Source: Collybiopsis luxurians FD-317 M1
Lineage: Eukaryota; Basidiomycota; Agaricomycetes; Agaricales; Omphalotaceae
Length of the DNA stretch: 64,000 nucleotides
NCBI GenBank assembly: GCA_000827265.1
Contig: KN834754.1
Coordinates: forward strand, 16,831 to 80,830
Reading direction: 5' to 3'
The position numbers and the translations under genes are program-made. Each line of letters opens with the position of its first letter. Position 1 is the stretch's first letter. Under the pieces are notes generated by a model. It was not told the DNA's origin, did no database searches, and saw only the letters and a program-made list of their open reading frames with translations. Positions 1-9,656 of this stretch are shown in pieces.

Positions 1-182
1 GCAAACCTCTGACATAAACGAATAGTCCATACACTCCACCGTTATCGAGTATAACACATATGAAAATTTTAGTTCATAACTCGGCAAGTTGAGAACAAAA
101 AATTCAAACTTTTGCTACGCACTGCATATGAGCGTTGTACTAGAAAGTGTATAGGCAAAGTATGAAGGGGACAATGTCCTCT

Positions 183-209
183 ATCAGTGAGTACCATATG
201 GTCACTGAT
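183..209. repeat. Short near-perfect palindrome
   Basis: ATCAGTGA (183-190) pairs with TCACTGAT (202-209) around a central ACCATATGGT palindrome. It stands 20 bp before a second, larger hairpin. Confidence 0.6.
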
Positions 210-228
210 GTGAGAGAACTGAGAGCGG

Positions 229-283
229 AGTAGACCAAATGAACTCATGTACCTATGAGGATGAGTTGTGCATTTGGTCTACT
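229..283. repeat. Hairpin-forming inverted repeat
   Basis: AGTAGACCAAATG and AACTCAT (229-248) are repeated in reverse complement as ATGAGTT and CATTTGGTCTACT (261-283). There is a 3-nt bulge and a 12-nt loop. The function is unknown. It could be the remains of a miniature inverted-repeat element. Confidence 0.6.
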
Positions 284-330
284 GGACATCTGTTGTATGC
301 AGAGGCCTCCAGAAACACTCACAAAGCTCG

Positions 331-2439
331 TCTTCATGTCGATTATTTTGGAATGGGATTCCATATAACCTGAGAAAGAAACTGGAAATCAGATTGGATT
401 CCAAACATCCCAATCATAATGTAGAAGAAGCATTTTCCATGGATGAAGTCTGTGAAGAAGCAGAGAGGCTGTTTAACAGACAAAAGTTTACCACAGACTT
501 ACCAGTTCCTGCACAGTACTCTGATGGATTTTCCTCAGATTCCTCTGATTCAAGCTCAGATAGTTCAGATAGTGAGACTGATTCTAGTGACTCAGAATCC
601 TATTTGAGATATCAGAAATCCAAGAAGGCAAGGAAGGTAAAGAGGAAGAAACAAAGAAGAGAAAAGAAGCAAAGGGAAATTATTACTTCTAATCAGCCAT
701 CTCAAGAGGAGAAAGCTAGAGTCACTTGTCCACAAGGAAAAACAGATGAAGTAGCTGAGATTATCCACCAAATGGGAGCCATGAAAGTGGATGACCCTGT
801 TTATGCAGTCAATTATTTTCGAGCCTTACACCTTGACAAGACAGGAGTGGCTGAAAAATGCTTGCGGCCCCCAGATATCTCACCCCCAACACACGAATTC
901 TCCTCATCCAATTACTCAAAAGCTTACACCTCATTTCCTTCTAGGCCACCTGCTGTAAATTATTCACAGCGGTCTCTTCCCCCCTTTAACAATTATAAAC
1001 AGCCCCCATTGCTACCAAGCCCTAGAGCATATGAAGCTAGGAATACACCACCTAACTGCTTTGGCTGTGGAGGACAAGACCACAGAATGGGGAGTTGTCC
1101 AGAGTTAAAGAAAAGAGAGGAGCAAGGAAAAATTATGAGGAATCAAGTCACAGGTAAATATGTATTGCCTGATGGGTCCTTTATACAAAGGATAGGACAA
1201 GAGACATTGGTTGAATCTGTTGACCGTATACATCAAGAAAGAAGGTCACCAGCTCAGACTTCACTCCTTTTAATGCTAAAGAGAGAAGCAGAGGCCAATC
1301 AATCCTATTTTTCTAAAGCTATCAGAGAAGAGGAAATTTTAACAGATCAAGAGGGTTATATGGAGGACAGTGATTCATCAAGTGATAATGAATGGGAAGA
1401 GGAATACTTACACTCTGAAATTCATTATGACTGGCCTGACAGATACATGTCAGAGGAAGATGGATATGCCGAAGAAGAATACTTACAAACTAATGAGTTT
1501 GATAGTGATAAAGAGTCAGATACACCAGCAATGACTCTATCTGCACAATTAAACTCTCAGGTTTATGCTTTGGATAGGACACCAACAGCTTCTCGGAATG
1601 CTAGAACTAAATTATCTGAAAGTCCAATGGAGGAAAGACTTAGGAGAAACTCTAAAATTCCCCTATGACCAGATGGTACCAGAGAGCCTTGGAATAAAAA
1701 TATTCTAGCAAGGAGAGAAAAGAGAAGGGATTTAGAAAAAGGCAGAGGCGAAAATATTGCCCCTATTACTGCAATCCCGAAGCCAACTCAAGAGCCACTC
1801 AAAAATAAATTATCAATGGACCAATCAAAAGTTCCTTCCCATACTAAAAATATTGGAATTCCAGAGGCTTCTTGCCAACAAGCTTCTAACCCTGCACAAG
1901 TCAGCCTTGACCTGACCCCTAAAGAAGCCCCTAGAGTCCTCCAATGTGCCGCCTCTGTACCCCCAGAATTGCCATCACAAGCTTCTTCTACTAGTCAAAG
2001 TAGGAAAGAGCATAGAGCCAACAACTTGGAAAGGACACCAAAACAAATACATGATAGGCATGGGAATGACAGAGAAGGAGATGTCATTATGACAGATCAC
2101 CAGGTGATCCACCCATATGATGCAAGGAAAACTCAAGTCAGACTCTCAATTCCCACACCTGATAAAATGACAGGTGGTGACAATGAGAATTCACATGCAA
2201 AAGAAGATGGCCGCGCTGGTTCACATGCAAGAGAAACTCCTAGGAGAATAGCTTCTAGATCAGGAACTCAAGAAGGTCCTGAGCAAGGCACTTGGTCTCG
2301 CAGGAAATCAGAACTCTCTAATGAAGTTGATAAAACAGAAGTTCTCGATAAATTGATGAAAGCTTCTGTGACACTTCCAATTAAAGATGTTCTAGGCAGC
2401 TCAGAGGAATTATGTTGCACCTTTAGTGACAAAATCTGA
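331..2439 (+). pseudogene. Gag-like protein with CCHC zinc knuckle, decayed
   Basis: The retroviral-type nucleocapsid knuckle CFGCGGQDHRMGSC (C-x2-C-x4-H-x4-C) is encoded from about 1057. A Ser/Asp-rich acidic tract (about 530-600) and a Lys/Arg-rich tract (about 620-680) lie before it. An acidic region follows at 1360-1530. The frame is interrupted by TGA at 1666-1668 and 2437-2439, then continues with the same composition, so these are CGA to TGA changes inside one long ORF. The start is missing or outside the window. The product would coat retroelement RNA. Confidence 0.75.
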
Positions 2440-3011
2440 TTGAAAAATCCATGGATAATTAATCTCTGTCAAGAGCTTGAACAAAAATCCATCACTACTG
2501 CTCCACAAAATTCAGAAATAATTAAAGAAAGCTTTCTCGGATCAGAGCCCAGTCATTCAGCAGGAGCTGGAAAATTAATTTGGCTACAGCTAACCATTGG
2601 CAATAAACATTTCCTGGGGTATTGGATACAGGTTCAGAAATTAATGTAGTCAACTCAGAGCTACTGAGAACTCTATCTGAAGTACCAGTAGATGAGTGTG
2701 AAAACACTCGAGTTACTGATGTCAATGAAGGAGAAGGTAAGTTGACCAGAGTTATCAAAGGTATTTTAGCTATTATTGGTGGAATAATCCCTACTTACGG
2801 TGACTTTTTCATTGGTAAACAGGTGCCAGAGGTATTTTTATTGGGAAGAAGCTGGCAACAAAATAATGGTGTTTGCACTGATGAAAGATCAAATGGAACA
2901 TATTTGCTATTCAAAGATAAGGGATTCAATAAGGTATTGTATTCAATGTTGGCTGTGCTGATTGACCCACCGAAAAACTACAGGTGATTTACACTAGATG
3001 ACATTCCAAAA
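2440..3011 (+). pseudogene. Retroelement aspartic protease, frameshifted
   Basis: The active-site triad D-T-G is in LDTGSEINVV, encoded from 2622. Downstream, VFLLGRSWQQNNGV and the following DERSNGTYLLFKDK look like the second half of a pepsin-type retroviral protease. Upstream sequence (2440-2619) is in the +1 register and the protease in the next one. The shift falls in CCTGGGGTATTG (2613-2624), consistent with one lost base. A TGA at 2985-2987 follows. It would process the Gag precursor. Confidence 0.75.
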
Positions 3012-5574
3012 TTGGCACAAGTATTAATGGCAACAATAACCAATTATTCTAATCGACAGATTGACAGCGAAGAGGAACAATCCAGCACCTTGGTTGAATT
3101 AGAAAATGATGAAGATTCCATGGTACCCAAGTCAAGTAACTCAATTGGCACAAATGATATTGATCAATTACCTGCCAATGTTGATGAAATTGCAAATCAC
3201 TTGACAGTGGACCCACAACAGCCCCTAGCCACTGTCAGTATACCCAAGACTGGAACCTCAAATGAAGCTGTTGCATCCAGCAATGGAAATTTCGAAGATT
3301 TTAATCTCACTGCTGTGGAATATGGGGTTGAAATTCTAGTGCTTCTAGTCCAATTGCTGCGCATTTTATGCATGTTGGCTTCAAAATGGATAGATGAACT
3401 AGAAAAACAAAGACAAAGTGAAATTCAGGATAAAAGGACAGCAGACTCACCTATGGAAATTTCGGCTTCATCTCCCTTTCGGCCAGTCCTTAGCTCCCAA
3501 CCTGAAAATTTTTCTGTAGAGATGAATCCCCCTCCTGATCCTCCTGACCCCTCTACCTTTCAATCTCAAGGTTTTTATAAAGCCTTTTGCCCTCCACATG
3601 ATTTTACCACTTTTCCTAAGGAAAGTACTCTAATGCAGATGCTTGGTTCCTTATGTGCACAGGTCTGAGACCAGATTGAAAATAACCATCAAGATGTTAA
3701 ACAAATACTGGTCATGGCCTCTCCATTTGCACGTATGGGAGTTCCGCAGCAAGCTCCTGATGGGCATGTGGAACAACAAATTGTATTTCTAGACTCACTT
3801 TTAATTTGTATCCGACCTGGAGAAGGAGGTGGTGTTTGGGAAGAATCCACAGGCCACACTTATGCAATTCACATTCCTGACCACACCACAAATGATCATT
3901 CTACTCATCACCAAATTCCACAAGTATCTCCTTCTCAATTTCAAAATTTCATGGAGACTATACTGGCAGAACGGCGAAAAGCACAAAGTCATCAGACCAA
4001 TGCTTCAACTGAGGCAGCCTCTTCCTCTAATCAACCCCCTGCTAGTGAAAACTCCGAAGTGGACAAGACAGTTCATGTCACAGAAACTGAACTGGAACCA
4101 GATGATATCAATGATGAAGGGGGAGATGAGGTAGATCTAGAGGGAACCACACTCGAGGATATGGTAATTGAAGCAAGGGGCTGAATGAAAGAAAAAGGCA
4201 AAGGAAAAATGCCTCAGTCACATGGGCTGTCAAGGGAACCTATGACACCAATCATTGACAGACAGTCTGAATCACCAGTTCTATTTACTGGATATGCTGT
4301 AAGTCATCATATCACCATACCACCCATCAAAGCTGATGTGATGCAGTCACCCATGCTATCCAATGCTTCTGAATTCTCATCTATCAATATTTCCATTGAC
4401 AGAACTTTTCCTGTCACAGAAGAAAGGAAGCACATGGATGAACAAGTTATTCCAGACCACTTAAGGACCAATACATTTGTGGAAAGTGTCTATGACAGCG
4501 ATGGAGAGCTTGTTTATCCTGAAAAGGAAAATTCCAGTGATGGAGAAGATAGTGATGAGGAAAGTTTGAAGGGTGAGGGAGAGAATGAAAGCTGCAAACA
4601 GGATGACAATGGAATAATCCAACAGGAGTTGGACATGGGTAGGGACACCAAGATACTAACTCCTATCCAAATAGCTGATGAAAAATTGAATTGGTTAGAT
4701 GAAAGCCAAGCAGAGGAAACTCATCACTCACAAATTCATGATGAGCATCATTTGGATTCCCCCTCCACATCCACCTTTCAATCCCAGCTCACTACAGAAA
4801 TTGCACATCAGGCAAGGCAATTTGTACAGGAAACTTGGGATGAGATGGAGCTAACCTCAAATACTTCATCACAACCTGGGCTTGCTGTGGATGATGTTAT
4901 TCTGCTCCCCACCAACTTACCTATCTCTGGCCGAAGCATTGCAGTTAGGACCCCTGACAGAAAGGAGGATAACCAGCCTATGGATCTGGATGAACAGGAA
5001 GAGATTAAATCTGCTTATGGTGCCTTCAAAGATATTGCCTTTCATCATCGATTCCACAACCCAGACCCTGATATATTCTTCACCCATACCATGCCTATAG
5101 TCATTGAAAAGGATGAACCTATGGTATCTGATCCAGAGTCTGATATAAAAGAAGGAAATTCCCCTTTTTCCAACCACTCATCCATGCCTTCACTGACAAG
5201 TGTCTCTTCAGTCAACTCCAACTCTACTTCCTCTGAAGGAGATATCAGTGATGATATGTGGAATGTCTTTCTCAGGACAGTCCCATATTCAGCTCAACAC
5301 CATACTGGCCATCATTATCTGACAGTTAATGACTATCATTTCTGTTTGGAATGCACCCTGGAAACACAACTCAGAAGAGAGCAGCATTGTACCCATGGAG
5401 CTGAAGACAGACATTTCCCCCTTCCCAGTCATGAAATATTCAACTCCCCCTCCTCAAAAATGATTCTTCGTGCCCCCAATTTGCATGCTGCCTTCCATAC
5501 TGAAGAACCTGTTGCTGGTGGTACAACTGAAAGCTCATCAGATTCAGGTAGGGGCTCAACAGAATCATCTACTA

Positions 5575-5603
5575 CAGTGACGGCGGAAATTGATGAACCA
5601 CCC
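5575..5603 (+). repeat. Left terminal inverted repeat of mariner-type element
   Basis: 29 bp starting CAGTGACGGCGG. It is an exact inverted match to 6958-6986 and is preceded by TA. Confidence 0.95.
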
Positions 5604-5653
5604 CAAATTGGGAAGGCCGGCGCTTAAACGCTCCATGTACTTGAACCCCCACT

Positions 5654-6742
5654 ATGCCGTCGAATTATCAGCGTAAACGGTGCCCTGCACCCTTCTGTAC
5701 ACCTACCAAACGAAAAGCTATCCTTCTGTATCATGATGACATGAATAAATCCTTTCGCTGGATAGCGAAAAATGCTCCAGAATTCAGAAATACTTCAGCT
5801 ACACATGTCACTATCTCTCGAAATTATAAGCACGCAAAAGAACATGGTCTTTATGACTATGGCAAGCATACTGGCCGCCCTCGTCGCTTCACTGATGAGA
5901 TGATCGAGGCTGGTGTAAATGCCATCGAAAGTGGACGAGTTGATGACTGTGCAGACCTTCGCCGCCAACTCTTCCCATCCATTCCTCCCTGCACTATACG
6001 CGAAAATATCTCCCAGCAAGGCCTTGAAGGCTTTGTTCGCCGCCAGAAACCCTTCCTTGACCCACTCAAGATTGCAAAACGACATGCTTTTGGTCGGACA
6101 TGGCAGGATTGGCAGGATCCAGAAGAGTGGAAGAAATTCATAGTTGTTTTTTCTGATGAGTCAAAATTCAGTATGGATGGCTCAGATGGGAAGCGTTGGT
6201 GTCGCAGACGGAAGGGTGTTGATCAGCTTGCCCGTCGCAATGTTTCACAGCGTGTTCGGCGGGGGTTGGGCTCTGGAAAGGTGAATGTGTGGGGGTGCAT
6301 CACTCGAGAGGGTGTTGGAAGGCTCCATAGGATTGAAGGTAACATGAAAAGCCTCCAATACATTCATATCCTTGAAACTTCACTCCTCCCTACCATTGCT
6401 GAACATGGTTATTCATCTCAACACTGGATCTTCCAGCAAGACAATGACAGCAAACACACCTCGTATGCCACTCAAAAATGGCTCTCTGACCATGACATCT
6501 ACACTCTCAAGTGGCCTCCTAATTCTCCTGACCTTTCCCCCATCGAGAATGCCTGGGACTATCTGGAGCAGCAGGTGTTGAAGCGGGAGCAACAGCCAAA
6601 AAATCCAGATGAGTTGTGGAAGGCACTGGAAGAGGAATGGTACCGCCCAAGCTTCAATGAATATGTTCAGAAGGTTTACAACTCTGTTCCCCATCGTATT
6701 GCAAAGCTTTTGGAGGTGAAAGGCCTGTGGACCAAGTACTGA
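5654..6742 (+). CDS. DDE transposase, Tc1/mariner family
   Basis: This is a 362-residue open frame. The catalytic triad reads FSDESKFS (first D), FQQDNDSKHTS (second D) and NSPDLSPIENAW (E). There are 34 residues between the second D and the E, giving a DD34E signature. The N-terminal third should hold the helix-turn-helix DNA-binding region that contacts the inverted ends. Residues near 75 read GRPRRFTDE, the usual GRPR hinge. The length is typical for the family. ATG 5654 lies 79 bp inside the left repeat and the stop is 244 bp before the right end. No stop or frameshift is present, so the enzyme could be functional. Confidence 0.93.
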   Translation: MPSNYQRKRCPAPFCTPTKRKAILLYHDDMNKSFRWIAKNAPEFRNTSATHVTISRNYKHAKEHGLYDYGKHTGRPRRFTDEMIEAGVNAIESGRVDDCADLRRQLFPSIPPCTIRENISQQGLEGFVRRQKPFLDPLKIAKRHAFGRTWQDWQDPEEWKKFIVVFSDESKFSMDGSDGKRWCRRRKGVDQLARRNVSQRVRRGLGSGKVNVWGCITREGVGRLHRIEGNMKSLQYIHILETSLLPTIAEHGYSSQHWIFQQDNDSKHTSYATQKWLSDHDIYTLKWPPNSPDLSPIENAWDYLEQQVLKREQQPKNPDELWKALEEEWYRPSFNEYVQKVYNSVPHRIAKLLEVKGLWTKY

Positions 6743-6957
6743 AATATTTCCAAACTGTGTTCTTGCCATATTTTCGAGCTTGTTGTTGTTTCTTACAATG
6801 ATTGTATATATATATTTTGTAGCTAAAGCTGTAAGTAAGCTATATAGCATATCTACATATTTTCTATACTCTTAAATTGCCTCTTTAGTACTTTTTTTGA
6901 GCTCGGAACGATGATAGGAACAACTCCCAGGTGCGTGGGAATATAATAACCCTTTTT

Positions 6958-6986
6958 GGGTGGTTCATCAATTTCCGCCGTCACTG
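6958..6986 (-). repeat. Right terminal inverted repeat of mariner-type element
   Basis: 29 bp, exact reverse complement of 5575-5603, followed by TA. Confidence 0.95.
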
Positions 6987-8352
6987 TATGAATATTGAAC
7001 CTTACACCTGTGAGCTAGATATCACTGGACTCACTGCACTGCAATACTGTATTCCCCTTATTCTCCCTGTCTTTGATTTTGAACACTCTCCCATTGAAGG
7101 AGCAGCAATCAATCCATTCAGGCTCCTCATACTGGGCCTCAAAGTGTACAAAATTCTTTGGGAATACCTAGGAATGTGAACACTTGGAGAAATGAATGTT
7201 CTCATTCCAACAGTGGCTGAAGATATTTCTTTCTTCTCTACACAGATTCCATGCTTGTATGAACAGGCCAGGAGAGAAGTCCTTGGATTGCCCCCTAAGG
7301 CACACCCTCCATCTGTTCATGAAATTACTATCCAGCTGAAATCTCCTGACCCCATGATCCATTCTGTAGTCATAGGGGAGGATGACACTCCAATGTATGC
7401 CTATCAATTTGCACATGCCAATCCACATTATGCAGGAATCTAGTACAAGCAATGAAAACATGCTGAGCTCATCAGAGAGAAACTTGATGATGCTATGCTA
7501 GCTGTTGCAGAAATGATTCTTATTTTGGAATTGGAAGATGAATTTAGGGATAAACTCAGCTGGGCCTCTATAGGTGTTTCCCTTTTCCAGGACATAGGCA
7601 GACAGTTCAATCCTTTTCTCCCAGCAGATGAAGTGGAGTGGTGGATCTCTGTCTTTGCTCTTTCCCTCACTCATGATTACAACACTCTTACCTGATTGGT
7701 TAACAATTTGTTGTTCCGCCAATACCCTGAACCAGAAAGTATCCAGTACCTCATAACTGAAGGACACCTTCACTGCCATACCTTTCCCCTTCCTCACAAA
7801 ATTCCTATTCCCTATAACAAGTACCTGGAGGAAAAAGGATTCCCTATCACTCGATTACCACACAATCAGAAGGTTGAACCAACAAATGGACATAACCTTG
7901 ATGATGAACCAGGAGGTCCTACATATGGTCCAGTATATGAAGGCTTTGACTTCAGAACCCTGGCATGTCAGCCTAATGCTCAAGGGCCAGATCTTACCTC
8001 TCTGAAAGAGTATATTCTCCAGAAACTCTTTAGAGAAACTGGTATCAGTTTGGCACCTGATACAATTTCAGAGCAGGACTCTTTGGTTTCCATAACTCAT
8101 TCAGTGTCTCCCAACATGATTAGCTCTCACCTAAGCAGGCTACACACAGGTTCTATGGATAATTCCTTATCCCCGTCTTTGGTTTTGCCTTTGGACAACA
8201 GCACTACTCACACAAACAATGAACATCATGATGCAGTCAGAAACTAAATATGATGATGTGAGTTGTATACAAATTTTTATGTCCCCTGCAGTTCTTAATA
8301 TTGGTACTTGTGATCTTAGCAACCTTCTTCAACTTATCAACTGGTTCTCAAT

Positions 8353-9297
8353 TTGTCTTGGATTCATCAGCCTTACCTGACCTCTCTCATTCAGTTCAAC
8401 AGGACATATCACTTTCCACCTATTGCTCCACCCAGTACTCCGGAATTATTTATAGGCCTAGACAAGGAGGATTTGAAGTGTCAGGGTCTGAAATTGCAAC
8501 ATCAATTTCGGAGCCTACCCAGATCCCTTCCCTTCCCAGATGTACATTATTCATTCCTGGATGGAGACAAACCACCCCCAGGGGAGATTTGTCTAGCTTG
8601 TTTATGTGTTTCCCATGGCTCCATGACATGTCCACAGGAAAGGAGGCCTTTTCAAACTGCTTTGGACTCACCTTCCAATCCTGCACCTGCTGCCCTACCA
8701 TTGCCTCTGAATGGACCTGTACTACCACCATTGTTTATGAATGCTCCTGCACCTGCTGCCCTACCATTGCCTGTGAATGGTTCTGCTTCTGCTGTCTCCC
8801 CAGATTTGCCTATGAATGGCCCTGTAACACTAGTAAACCCAGTCTCCACTCCCAATCATTGGACAGATTTGTACCCTTCACAGAATCCCAGGTCTTCACA
8901 TGTACCAACAGTTATTCAGGGAGATTCTCTCCCACACGTTACTGGAATGCAACCAGCTGCTTATCATCTGACAGTCAAAAAACCCTACACTTGCACACCA
9001 CCTCCCATATCTGCTTCAGCTTTCTGGAAACCCCAGACAGCACACAGATCATGTCCATTCATTCCACATGGTTCTCAGCGCTGGCCAATTACCATTTCCT
9101 CTACCACTTCCCACAGATCACCCTCACCCAAACCAGGTCCAGTACCTCCAACAATTCATGGCCCCACTTCAGAAAACTTCCTTCCATATCAGGTTCCTCA
9201 GGAACCTGTAGATCCCTCTGTTACCAGATCAGAAATGGAATACCGCTCAATGATGTTTTCTGGAATTGCACAACTTTTTACCTCTTCCAATCCTTAA
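8353..9297 (+). CDS. Proline-rich ORF of the Gypsy element, unknown function
   Basis: A 314-codon open frame lies in the same register as the preceding spacer ORF. It contains two near-repeats of the type PAPAALPLP(L/V)NG followed by many Pro/Ser residues. CLACLCVSHGSMTC is a small Cys cluster. I recognise no family. An overlapping frame (8301-9596) is also open and 431 codons long, but its composition up to 9297 looks like a shadow of this one. This ORF lies between the spacer and the RT ORF. Confidence 0.45.
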   Translation: MSWIHQPYLTSLIQFNRTYHFPPIAPPSTPELFIGLDKEDLKCQGLKLQHQFRSLPRSLPFPDVHYSFLDGDKPPPGEICLACLCVSHGSMTCPQERRPFQTALDSPSNPAPAALPLPLNGPVLPPLFMNAPAPAALPLPVNGSASAVSPDLPMNGPVTLVNPVSTPNHWTDLYPSQNPRSSHVPTVIQGDSLPHVTGMQPAAYHLTVKKPYTCTPPPISASAFWKPQTAHRSCPFIPHGSQRWPITISSTTSHRSPSPKPGPVPPTIHGPTSENFLPYQVPQEPVDPSVTRSEMEYRSMMFSGIAQLFTSSNP

Positions 9298-9596
9298 TTT
9301 TCACATTCATTTGCCTGTCCATCTTTCTATTCCAGGGATTCTCTACATTGATAAGTACTTACCAACTTGCCATAAAGAATTCCCAAATTGCTATTTTTGC
9401 CTTCTCACATCAAACTGCCCTAGTGGTAATATTGTCCATTTCTTTCATATACACACTAGTTGTGACCCTTTTGTTTCATTCACACCATAATACCCACAGG
9501 CTCTGGAAGTATTTTTGGTGCATTGCTATTTTTGTCATTGCCTACCTGTTGTTTGTTAGTCAATATATTTTATGTTGGCTAATTCTGGCAGGATAA
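9290..9596 (+). other. Hydrophobic coding segment, possible membrane helices
   Basis: In the frame ending at TAA 9594-9596, about 100 residues form three strongly hydrophobic stretches: FICLSIFLF, LVVILSISFIYTLVVTLLF and FWCIAIFVIAYLLFV. These could be membrane segments. They may be a separate exon joined to the proline-rich ORF, or chance hydrophobicity in T-rich DNA. No splice sites were assigned. Confidence 0.3.
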
Positions 9597-9656
9597 AGCT
9601 TACACCCTCCCGGCTTACTCCTCAAACAAAAACCAAAAACATACAAAGTCTGGTAT

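Larger units (their letters stand above)
1..330. other. Left-edge noncoding stretch
   Basis: No convincing coding sequence is visible here. The gag-like reading frame becomes recognisable only from about position 343 (LFWNGIPYNLRKKLEIRL). The stretch holds two inverted repeats, listed separately. It may be the truncated 5' side of the Gypsy element or a small insertion in gag. I see no LTR copy to match it further right. Confidence 0.4.
5575..6986 (+). mobile_element. Intact Tc1/mariner-family transposon, 1412 bp
   Basis: The element begins CAGTGACGGCGGAAATTGAT at 5575 and ends with the exact reverse complement at 6986. The inverted ends are 29 bp and perfect. TA dinucleotides flank both ends (5573-5574 and 6987-6988), the target duplication of this superfamily. 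It encodes one uninterrupted transposase. CpGs are frequent inside it, unlike the surrounding Gypsy sequence, so it inserted after much of the host element's decay or has escaped it. Confidence 0.95.
3012..8250 (+). pseudogene. Long Gag-Pro spacer ORF, split by a transposon
   Basis: One frame runs from 3012 to the TA at 5573, and after removal of the mariner-type insertion resumes at 6989 and ends at TAA 8248-8250. Breaks are TGA at 3666, 4182, 7177, 7453 and 7693, plus TAG at 7441. The protein is acidic, Ser/Asp/Glu-rich and mostly disordered. It has one hydrophobic segment (EYGVEILVLLVQLLRILCML, about 3320-3380) and a Pro-rich patch (NPPPDPPDP). I recognise no enzymatic domain. A protein of this kind between protease and RT is a lineage feature of some agaricomycete Gypsy elements; its role is unknown. 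Confidence 0.6.

Noticed and set aside
8301..9596. 431-codon ORF overlapping the proline-rich frame taken as the main gene
   Set aside because: Up to 9297 its Cys/Ser/Thr-rich composition looks like an out-of-frame reading of the proline-rich ORF. Only the last 100 residues have independent interest.
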